From the NCBI RefSeq assembly GCF_001050275.1, contig NZ_BBYA01000015.1:62001-126000 (forward strand): a DNA stretch of 64,000 nucleotides, read 5' to 3'. Position numbers and translations under genes: made by a program. Within the stretch, counting starts at the first letter, position 1. Each line of letters opens with the position of its first letter. The DNA comes from Leptolinea tardivitalis (GTDB lineage: Bacteria > Chloroflexota > Anaerolineae > Anaerolineales > Anaerolineaceae). The notes below the pieces were generated by a model. The model was not told the origin of the DNA. It searched no databases and was given only the letters and a program-made list of their open reading frames with translations. Shown piece by piece: positions 17,019-26,100 of the stretch.

Positions 17019-18662
17019 TTACCCCTTCTTCTTCCCCTCACCGTCATAGTAATACTTGCCCTTGGCGTAATACTTGTTGTAGTAATACCCGTAGCGCTTG
17101 CTTGAGGGGTTCACCTCATTCAGCACCACCCCCAGAATAGTGGCATTCACCGCCTGCAGGGCTTCAAGGCTCTGGCGGAACGCGCTCTTCTTTGTACTGC
17201 CCGGTTTGGCCACCAGAATCACCCCGTCAACACTCTGAGCCATCGCGGCGGCGTCCGTCACCGTGAGCACCGGGGGCGTATCGATCACAATCATGTCAAA
17301 CCCATGCAGCAAAATCTCCATGATCTTGCCCATGCGCTGCGAAGTCAGCAATTCAGACGGGTTGGGCGGCAGGCTGCCCGAAGTCATCACCGCCAGCCGG
17401 GGTGACGTGGTGCGCTGCAGCGCGTCAGTAATCGCGTCATCCGGCTTCACAAACAGGTCGCTCAGCCCCAGCCGGTTCATCAGCCCGAAGCGGTGATGCA
17501 CCTGCGGCCGGCGCAGATCGGCATCCACCAGAACCACCGTCTTCTCGCCCTGGGCCACCACCACCGCCAGGTTCGTCGAAATCGTCGTCTTACCGTCCTG
17601 CGGCGTGGGGCTGGTGATCACAATCTTGCGCAGCGGCCGATCCACCGAAGCGAAATTGATATTGGTGCGCAGCGCCCGGAACGACTCCGCCACCGGCGAG
17701 CGTGGTTCCGCCTCACAGACCGGCTTGCCGTCTGTCACCTCATGGCGGGCGATCACCCCCAGAATGGGGATGTTGAAACTCTTGCGCACCTCTTCAGGAT
17801 TCTTGATCGAATCGTCCAGCATATCCACCGCGAAAATCGTCCCCGCGGCGAGCAGCATCCCCACCACCACAGCCAGAAACGTATTCTGCATCGTGCGCGG
17901 GCTCACCGGCGTATAGTTCGGCGTGGCGGGCTCCGTCACCACCACATTCGTACTGGTCTGGGCTTCTGAAAGGCGCACCTTCTCATAATTCAGCACCAGG
18001 TCAGAATACAGCTTGGTATATTCCGTCAGCCGGGCTTCAAGCTGCTGCCGGCTGGCTTCATTTGTGGTGATCTCCAACTCGCGGGTCGTCTTCTCGATCT
18101 GCGTCCCCATCTCCGTTACCTGCTTCTGCAGGCCGTCTTTACTGGTGGTGTAGCGCTGCGATTGCAGCTCGCGCACCCGGTCAGCAAACACCCGGGCCAG
18201 AGAATTGGCCATATCCGCCGCGCGTACCGGGTCAGGGTCCGTCACCGTCACCACCAGAAGCTGGGTCTGGTTGATCAGCTCGACAGAGATATTCTTCTTC
18301 AACTGCTCCACCGTCAGCGTGAGGTTCTGGTCATCGATCACCCCCTGCAGCACCGGCGAATCGAGCACCATCTCGGAATACGTCGTCGGCATTGTCGACG
18401 TGTTGAGCATCGACTTGCTGTCAATCGTGCTGATCGACGGCGGATCGCTCACCAGCAGCCGGGTGGTCGTCTCATACATCGGCACCTGGCGCGACGAAAT
18501 AAAGTACGCCGCCGCACCGGCCACCAGCCCCGCGAGAATGATCACCCATGCCCATGACCATAACAGGTACAGGTATTCTTTAATATCCACGCCCGAATCA
18601 AACGGGTCTGCTGCATACGAAGATGACACGGGTGAAAAACGTTCAGATGAGTAAGTATCCAT
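17019..18662 (-). CDS. Fused Wzz-type chain-length regulator and BY-kinase
   Basis: 547 residues. The Wzz domain spans about 22-282, with membrane helices at about 36-56 and 262-280 and an external coiled region between. The cytoplasmic BY-kinase domain follows, with Walker A (SPTPQDGKTT, 351-360), Walker A' (VLVDADLRRP, 377-386) and Walker B (MIVIDTPP, 457-464). The last 25 residues contain nine tyrosines (YGYYYNKYYAKGKYYY), the autophosphorylation cluster. The protein controls polymer length together with Wzy, and its phosphorylation cycle would be closed by the phosphatase at 3135-3623. First gene of the operon, GC-rich; its ribosome site is weak (AGG seven bases before ATG). Confidence 0.93.
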   Translation of the reverse strand: MDTYSSERFSPVSSSYAADPFDSGVDIKEYLYLLWSWAWVIILAGLVAGAAAYFISSRQVPMYETTTRLLVSDPPSISTIDSKSMLNTSTMPTTYSEMVLDSPVLQGVIDDQNLTLTVEQLKKNISVELINQTQLLVVTVTDPDPVRAADMANSLARVFADRVRELQSQRYTTSKDGLQKQVTEMGTQIEKTTRELEITTNEASRQQLEARLTEYTKLYSDLVLNYEKVRLSEAQTSTNVVVTEPATPNYTPVSPRTMQNTFLAVVVGMLLAAGTIFAVDMLDDSIKNPEEVRKSFNIPILGVIARHEVTDGKPVCEAEPRSPVAESFRALRTNINFASVDRPLRKIVITSPTPQDGKTTISTNLAVVVAQGEKTVVLVDADLRRPQVHHRFGLMNRLGLSDLFVKPDDAITDALQRTTSPRLAVMTSGSLPPNPSELLTSQRMGKIMEILLHGFDMIVIDTPPVLTVTDAAAMAQSVDGVILVAKPGSTKKSAFRQSLEALQAVNATILGVVLNEVNPSSKRYGYYYNKYYAKGKYYYDGEGKKKG

Positions 18663-19014
18663 TAATTAACCTGATGATTTGGGATAAATAGAATCTAAAA
18701 GACAGACGAAAGCCGCCTGAGAATATCCAAGCTCCGCCCTTTCGACATCAGCCGATGCCGAACACACTTTGCCCTGACGCACACCCTGCCCGAAAAACCT
18801 GCCAGTCTCACCGACGGGGGTGGTTTGTCTTATTCAATTACCTGTATTTGGTTGAGAAAACGGCTTTCTACCTGTAAGACCCCGCTGCTGTAGTGACCCC
18901 CTGCGCCGAACCGTCTATACTTGCCTTGATGAAAGACTACCGGATGATCAGCTACTTCTGGGATTATCACCGCACATCAAACCAGCCTGTGAGGTAATAA
19001 TTTATAACGACCGC

Positions 19015-19023
19015 ATTATAGCA
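19015..19023 (-). promoter_or_regulatory. Extended -10 promoter for the exopolysaccharide operon
   Basis: Minus strand TGCTATAAT, a perfect extended -10 element (TGnTATAAT). No good -35 is present, as is common with extended -10 promoters. Transcription would start near 19008, about 345 bases before the kinase gene. Confidence 0.55.
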
Positions 19024-19059
19024 TTAAAACTTCTATTTTCGTATTAATACTTAATATAT

Positions 19060-19089
19060 TTGTGGAAATATGTGGAGAACACCTATAAT
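19060..19089 (+). promoter_or_regulatory. Promoter candidate for the NusG paralogue
   Basis: TTGTGG (19060-19065), an 18-base spacer, then TATAAT (19084-19089). It faces away from the polysaccharide promoter, about 60 bases apart, so one regulator could act on both. Confidence 0.5.
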
Positions 19090-19338
19090 TTCCCCCTTAA
19101 CACAAGATAATGAGTTTTTCTGCGGTTGTAACCGTCATCCTTTGTCTCCCGGCCGATGAAATAGAGGCACTCTCAGGGCAGACCGGCTGAAGATGCTCCC
19201 ATACCTGATCGTATTCTCCTCAGGGTGAGGACATATCTCGAAGAGGAGCGATATTAAGTAATAATACCTAGTTATTAAAATGCCTGATACGTTACAATAC
19301 TTATCATAATTAAGCGGTTAATAGTAGGGGGAATTCAA

Positions 19339-19422
19339 ATGAGTCATAAAGTAAAAATTGTATTTCGAGAGGGGGGAGATAATGTCAACTATCTGGTGTG
19401 TCTTACATTGCAAACCGAATAA
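19339..19422 (+). CDS. Possible 27-residue leader peptide overlapping the nusG-paralogue start
   Basis: ATG at 19339 has a strong ribosome site (AGGGGG, eight to nine bases upstream). The frame encodes 27 residues and stops at 19422, 40 bases inside the nusG-paralogue gene in another frame. The ribosome site of that gene (GGGGGGAG) lies within this short frame. The layout would allow translational coupling or attenuation of the regulator. No homology is known to me; it could also be chance. Confidence 0.4.
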   Translation: MSHKVKIVFREGGDNVNYLVCLTLQTE

Positions 19423-19906
19423 AGAAGAATTTGTGCACCGTGAATTGGAATATAGAGGAGTGGCGCATTTCTATCCATTCGTTACGGTGGTGCCAGTCAA
19501 CCCCCGCAGCCGAAAGCGGCGTCCGTATTTCCCGGGGTACATCTTTGTTCATATCGACCTGGATAATGAAACCCAGGCATCTGCACTGCGCTGGGTGCCA
19601 GGCACGGTGGGACTGGTCACCTTTGACGGACTGGTCGCCGGCGTGCCCGAGAGTCTGGTCAATGCCCTGCAGAAACGCATGGCCGAGCTTCCCGCTATCA
19701 TGGCCGCTGAACGAACCTTCCGCCCGGGCGATCGTGTGCGGGTGGTAAGTGGTCCCTTCGCCGGTTATGAAGGCATTTTTGACATGAACCTCAGCGGGCA
19801 GGAACGTGTACAGGTGTTACTTCGATACCTGCATCACAACATCCGTAAGGTGGATATTAATACAGCGTCGCTGGTCAAGGTGACGGCAGCTGGCACCACG
19901 TCTTAA
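19382..19906 (+). CDS. NusG paralogue (RfaH/LoaP/UpxY-like antiterminator)
   Basis: 174 residues from the ATG at 19382, preceded by GGGGGGAG; an upstream TTG reading adds eight unlikely residues. Residues 1-100 are a NusG N-terminal domain (WCVLHCKPNKEEFVHREL, PRSRKRRPYFPGYIFVHID), residues about 113-174 a KOW domain (FRPGDRVRVVSGPFAGYEG). General NusG is usually encoded between secE and rplK. This copy instead sits divergently at the head of a polysaccharide operon, as specialised paralogues do in other phyla. It probably rides on RNA polymerase transcribing the 18-kb operon and prevents early termination. Which DNA or RNA signal recruits it is not visible. Confidence 0.88.
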   Translation: MSTIWCVLHCKPNKEEFVHRELEYRGVAHFYPFVTVVPVNPRSRKRRPYFPGYIFVHIDLDNETQASALRWVPGTVGLVTFDGLVAGVPESLVNALQKRMAELPAIMAAERTFRPGDRVRVVSGPFAGYEGIFDMNLSGQERVQVLLRYLHHNIRKVDINTASLVKVTAAGTTS

Positions 19907-20112
19907 TCCAGAGGTGGTGTCAGGCCATGATCGGTAGGTAATATTCCTCAACAATCCTGTCAACCTTATCGTTGGTTTAGTACCCTTTATCCGATTTATA
20001 TCAGATCTATTGTTTTTTCATCAAAAACTCTCTTATTACTTTTACCTCATACATCTTTTTTAAAATAGATTTTTTTAAAAACAGTTCAAACCAGTATGTA
20101 AAAAATGTTAAC
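19907..20112. other. Non-coding stretch before the giant surface-protein gene
   Basis: About 200 bases with no gene I can support on either strand. A 136-codon reading on the minus strand that crosses it is mostly the antisense of the large gene. No clear terminator for the NusG paralogue was found. Confidence 0.5.
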
Positions 20113-20141
20113 TTGAAATCCATTTTTTCGTGTTTTATACT
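20113..20141 (+). promoter_or_regulatory. Sigma-70-type promoter of the giant repeat protein
   Basis: TTGAAA (20113-20118), exactly 17 bases, TATACT (20136-20141). The ATG follows 44 bases after the -10 box and has AAAGGGG as ribosome site. Confidence 0.65.
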
Positions 20142-20184
20142 GATCAGGTAAAAATTGTAGGGTTGGATAATCGAAAGGGGAATT

Positions 20185-23100
20185 ATGAATAAACCAGCGT
20201 TTCGCGCAATTACTTTGGTTATTGTGCTCAGTTTTCTATTGTCAAATGTCAATCCGATGGGAGTGATGCCGGTAAACGCCCAGGTGAGTGACCGTCTCTC
20301 AAATGAACATCCGGTATCGCAGGAAACAGTTGTTCCATCAGCTGAGGAACCAACAGAAGTTCCATTGCCTCCCACCGAACTACCGGAAATTCCATCCCCA
20401 ACTACAGTAGTGATCATTCCGACAAATACAATTGATGTTCCTCCAACGGATATCCCTGAAATTCCTACTCCGACTCAGGATATCGAGATTCCCACGACAA
20501 CGCCTATCCTTGAAACCCCGGTTGCAACTCTAACCGATCAATCTCCTACGCCCACTTCAACAGTCGAATTCACGGCTACCGCTACAGCAGTGATGACAGA
20601 AACTCCTTCGGTGCCGCCCTTTATAAATTGTGATGGTGTATCAGAAATACCCACGGCCGAATGCCAGGCGCTGGTTGACCTCTTTGATAGCACATCCGGT
20701 TCTTCATGGACGGTGAACACAAACTGGAAACAGACAAATGAACCCTGCTCCTGGTATGGTGTAAGTTGCTCGGTCGGGCATGTGACCGGGCTTAATTTCA
20801 ACGGCATCGATACCGGTGAACGTTTCTCGGGGAACAACCTGGTTGGGAACTTGCCGGATAGTCTCTCCAATCTGACAAACCTCCATCAATTGTTGATGGA
20901 AAACAACCAGATTAATGGCACTATTCCATTATCTTTGACCGGCCTTACCAGTCTCGAATCCATAGACCTGGCGAATAATCATCTCACCGGATCCATCCCG
21001 GCTGGCCTGGGGAACCTGACTAATTTGAAATTATTGAATTTATCTGACAACAATATTACCGAAGGCATTCCAGATGAGATCGGAAATCTGACAAAACTAA
21101 CCGCTCTTTCAGTTCGTTCTACATCGTTAAATGGTAGTCTTCCGGAATCATTAATCCATCTGATGACTCTATCTCAGTTTGATTATTCGAATACACAGCT
21201 ATGCGAACCGGGTACCTCAGATTTTCAGAACTGGCTAGGAACCATATCTTCTTTGTCACGTACAGGAATTTGCCCTGTTGGAAATATCACCGGCAAAGTT
21301 ACCAAACGTGATGACAATTCTCCTATTCTCACATCCGTCTGCATCCGGTCATACGATTCAGATGAAGATAAAGGCTGTTTCAAAACAGATAATCAGGGAG
21401 TCTATACAGCGCCCAATTTGCCAACAGGTGACTATCGGGTTTTCGTCAATGAAACCGGCTATGCGTTGCAATACTATAACCATACATTTATCCGGTCAGA
21501 AGCTAAACGGGTATCGGTTGGGTCTGGTGGAACAACTTCGGGGATTGATTTCTCTTTATCACTCGGGGCAACTGTAACCGGCACAGTATTCACCGAAGAT
21601 GGGTCAACACGGCTGGCTAAAATCAATGTGAGCCTCGATGCTGGTGGAACAAAAGGTGTGATGAATACCTGCACCGATTCCGATGGAAATTATTCCTTCA
21701 CCGGAGTACCGTTCGATAGTAAATTCCAGGTGTTCGCTGCGAGAGGGAAAAACAATTGCGACAATAATTCCAAAGTGTATTCCGCACAATATTGGGATCA
21801 CACAGATTCTGAACAAAAAGCAGCAAGCATTTCTGTAACATCCGCCGAGCAGGGAAAAACTGGCGTTAATTTTTATCTGGCAACAGCTGGAAAAATCACC
21901 GGAACTGTAACCTCTGCCGCAACAGGTTTACCAGTTTCTGATGTTTGTGCATACATTGAAACGTATGATAATTCGTCTTCGGGCAATTGTTTTTATACAA
22001 ATTTGAATGGTGTGTATTTATCAGACCCGCTTGATCCCGGGGATTATCGGGTAAGAATTGACCAACCGGGATATGCACTTCAATACTATAACAACACGAC
22101 AGATTGGAACTCCGCCGCTCGTGTTAAAGTTACATCAGGTGCCACAAAAACCGGAATCAATTTTTCTCTGCAACCCGGAGGAACAGTCATTGGAATGATT
22201 TATGGACCAGATGGTATCACCCCAATCCATGACATGAACGTCACCCTTGATGGTGATGGATTGGGGTTCTGGGCCTGTAGCTACCCGGATGGACATTACG
22301 AATATCGTTCTGTCCCATTGAATAAAAAATTCAAGCTGCGTGTCGCCCCTGTAGAAAGTACCAATTGGTGCAAAGATGGTGCGCCTAGCGAATATCCGGA
22401 GCTGTTCTGGAATAATACAAATGAGTGGAATGAAGCCACTGAACTAGAGTTGACCGCCTCTTCCCCAACACTCACCGACATTAATTTCACCATGCGCGTG
22501 GGTGGGCATATCAGTGGCAGGGTTACCACTGCCAGTAATGGAAATCCAATTTCCGGAGCAAATGTCTGTTTTGAAACGTACGACAATGGAACCTTTGGCG
22601 GATGTGTCAATACAGATAATACCGGCAACTATACTTCAGATATTTTATCTGCTTCAGATTATCGAGTAAAAATCTATTCCTCTGGCTGGGGATGGCAGTT
22701 TTATGACCATACAACCAATTGGGGAAATGCTGCACGTGTCTCGGTATCTGATGGCAACACCACCAACAATATCGATTTTGCTCTGGTAAATGGTGGAACA
22801 ATCTCCGGGACAGTTTTTGCTGCCAACGGGACTACACGACTCCCAAATGTAGTGGTTGTGGCCGAAACACCTGATGGTGGTTCCGGTGTTTGCACAGATT
22901 CTCAGGGCAATTATTCTTTTGATCGGTATATTCCAACAGGTACTGATATTCGCATACGTGCAGGTGTAATAGATTGGGGAAACTTTTGTGGAGATAACAC
23001 ACAAAAAACGTATGCACAACAATTCTGGAAATATGCCGATACCTTTGATTCTGCTACGGTGATCCGATTGGATGGATCCACACCTGCCAATAATATTAAT

Positions 23101-26100
23101 TTCAAACTTAAACAGGGTGGAGTTATTAAAGGGCATGTATTTGATAAGAATACAAGTGCGAATCTGGCAAACATAAAAGTCGCCCTGACAACAGATAACA
23201 GATTCATAGACACCTGCACAGATTCCAATGGTAATTATCAGTTTACAGGTGTCGAGGGGAATACAGCTTGGCGAGTGGTAGCTGTTCCTGATGGCAATTA
23301 TTGCAATGGTTTTATTCCTCCATATAGTCGATTGTATTGGAATAATTCAGCATCCTGGGGTAGTGCGACAACATTGACAATAACAACCCAAAAGATGTTA
23401 TACGAAAACATCAATTTCGGTTTGTCATCTGGTGGCCTGATTTCAGGGAAAGTAACATCACTTGCAAGCGGGGATCCTCTTCCAGACACTTCAGTTTGCA
23501 TTGATAATTACGACACACAAGAATGGGTTTATTGTGCAACAACGGACAAAGCTGGAAATTATATATCTCCAAGGTTGGCAAGCGGTGATTATCGCGTTTA
23601 TATTTACAAAGATAACTACGGATTCCAGTTTTACAACCAAACACTGATTTGGGATAACGCAACCAGAGTAACCGTTGTTAACGGATCAACAACAGAAGGT
23701 ATTAATTTTGAACTGGTTAACGGGGGAACCATTCAAGGGATAGTCACCGATAAACAGGATAATCCTCTTCCAAACATGAACGTCGATATTTCAGATGGCT
23801 CTTTTTCAAATGGAGTTTGTACTGACCAGAATGGCGAATATTCCATCAAATGGGTGCCTTTTGATACACCCGTTCAAGTTTCTGTTGGACTTGGTCTAAA
23901 TAGCTGCCAGGGAGGAGTTGTAAGTAAATACTCTGCTCAATTCTGGGAAAACGCAAGTACACGACAAGATGCCAGTACCATAACGCTAAATGACGGAAAT
24001 CCTCTCGCCGAAAATATCAACTTTTCTCTTGACACAGCCGGCGTAATCAGTGGATATGTTTTTGATACATCAGGGAATCCACTTGCCAATGCCTGGGTAG
24101 GTTTACGGCTTCATGGATCGCATACATTTCTTGAAAATTGGAGTCAAACTGGATCTGATGGAAAATACTCCAAAGGAGCCATCCCACCGGGAACGTATGA
24201 CGTAATTGTTGCGCATGATGGCTATGCGCTATATCACTATAACAATTCCCCCAGTTGGCAAGATGCCGACCCAATAACCATAACACCTGGCCAAAAACTC
24301 ACCGGTATCAATTTTATTCTTCCACCAGGTGGAACGATTTCCGGTAAAGTACTTAATAGCGATGGAGTTTCTCCCTTATCGAATTTCCCGGTCTGGATCG
24401 GAGATGCCAATTTTGGCGTTGGCGATTTTCAGTGTACCAACGAAACTGGAGAATTCGCATCCGGTATTATCCGTCTCAATACCGACGTCTATGTAGTAGC
24501 GGCTCCTGTGGGTATTCAGAACTGGTGCTCCCATTCCACCGATGGCTACACTCCAGAATATTGGCAAAATGCAAATAACACACAAAATGCCACAACATTG
24601 AAATTAACGTCCCAGGGACAGGTTATCAATGGCATAAATTTGGTAATGAGTTCCAGTGGAACGATCACCGGTACAGTCCGCCAGGCCAGTGATAACACAC
24701 CTCAAGCTGGCATTGATGTCTGTATACAAGATTTTGATAATTATAAAATAGAAAGAGGTTGTTTCACCACCGATGAAAATGGTGTCTATATAGCCCCAAA
24801 TATGCCAGCGGGGGATTATCGTGTCTTCGTTTATAAAGACCATTGGGCTTGGGCATTGTACAATAACACAGATCTCTGGGGTGATGCCACTAGAGTGGTC
24901 GTTACTGCAGGAAATACTACATCGGGGATTGATTTATCCTTGTATCCTGCTGGAACCGTTTCTGGTACCGTATATGCAGAAGATGGGATAACTCCATTAC
25001 CAAACATGGCCGTTGAAATTGATTGGGGTAATGACGCAGGTAGCTCTTTCAACTGTTCAGATGAACATGGAAATTACAGTTTCTTCAGCATTCCATTTAA
25101 TAAACCACTGATGGCAATCACATCCCGAGTGGAAAATTGGTGCGAAGGAGGAAGTGAAGCTTACAGTACACAATTCTATCCATTCAGCGATACTATTGCC
25201 GGTGTCGAAGAATTTACACTGACAGAAAGTTCACCTATCAAAACAGGTGTAGATTTCAAAATGAAATTGGATACCACTGCGCCTGATACTCCTGTTCAAA
25301 TCAGCCCATTAAGCGGAAAATCATTTTCCTCACCTCCGGTCTTCTCGTGGAATGATGTTGGAAGTCAAAGATACAATTTTATGCTTGCTAAAAATGCTGA
25401 CTTTAGCTCACCAATAATCTCAATTACCCAGCATGAACATACATTTACCCCTGCTTCTTTATCGCCTGGAAAGTATTACTGGCGTGTTAGAGCGACTGAT
25501 CTTGCAGGTAATAAGAGCTCATTCAGCCCGGTCTGGATTGTTTATATTACCCTTGCGAAACCAGAGTTGAATCTTCCTGCCAATGGAGCAAGTATATTCG
25601 GTACGCCTACATTTTCATGGTCTTCCTTAGTTGGAGCAAGTTCATATAGATTTGAATATGATGATGATACTGATTTCAGTAGCCCAACTTTTTCCTCAGG
25701 AGTGCTTACGACAACCAGTATTACTCCGCCGCTGATGAAAGCTGGTAATTATTACTGGCATGTAAAGGCAGTTGATATATATGGTAATTCAAGTCCCTGG
25801 AGTACTGGCAGAAGCATAACAATCCAATCACCCAAAATACCAATTCTTACTTATCCGACAGATGACCTTTCTCCAGTAAGGGTTGTTCCCACCTTTACCT
25901 GGGGAACCGTCACAGGCGCCACCGCCTATCAGTTCCAGTTGACGAATGTCGATAAAAGCACCACCTTCACCACGCCAGGAGAAGGTGTCTCCGGTACCCC
26001 GCTGACCACCACAAGCTATAAGCCCGCCAGCATGGTGGTGATGGATCACTATACCTGGCGTGTTCAGGCTCGCGACGCTGCCGGCAATTGGAGCGGTTGG

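Larger units (their letters stand above)
18663..19338. other. Divergent control region between the exopolysaccharide operon and the NusG paralogue
   Basis: 676 bases with no convincing gene. It holds two divergent promoter candidates (19015-19023 minus; 19060-19089 plus). If these are real, the polysaccharide operon has an untranslated leader of about 345 bases and the nusG paralogue one of about 245 bases before its short upstream frame. Short stems are visible: CGACATC/GATGCCG at 18742-18759 in the polysaccharide leader and CTCCTC/GAGGAG around 19216-19247 in the other. I found no perfect ops (GGCGGTAG) element and no riboswitch I could name. Confidence 0.6.

Noticed and set aside
18841-18960. 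Possible c-di-GMP-I riboswitch in the polysaccharide leader (minus strand AGCGGGGTCTTAC resembles part of the class-I core)
   Set aside because: The obligatory GGCAAA and ACGCAAAGC elements are not upstream in the right order, and no paired helices could be drawn.
20007-20417. 136-codon minus-strand frame
   Set aside because: Its second half is antisense to the signal peptide and stalk of the giant protein and the rest is AT-rich intergenic sequence; low-complexity Gly/Ser/Thr content is a shadow effect.
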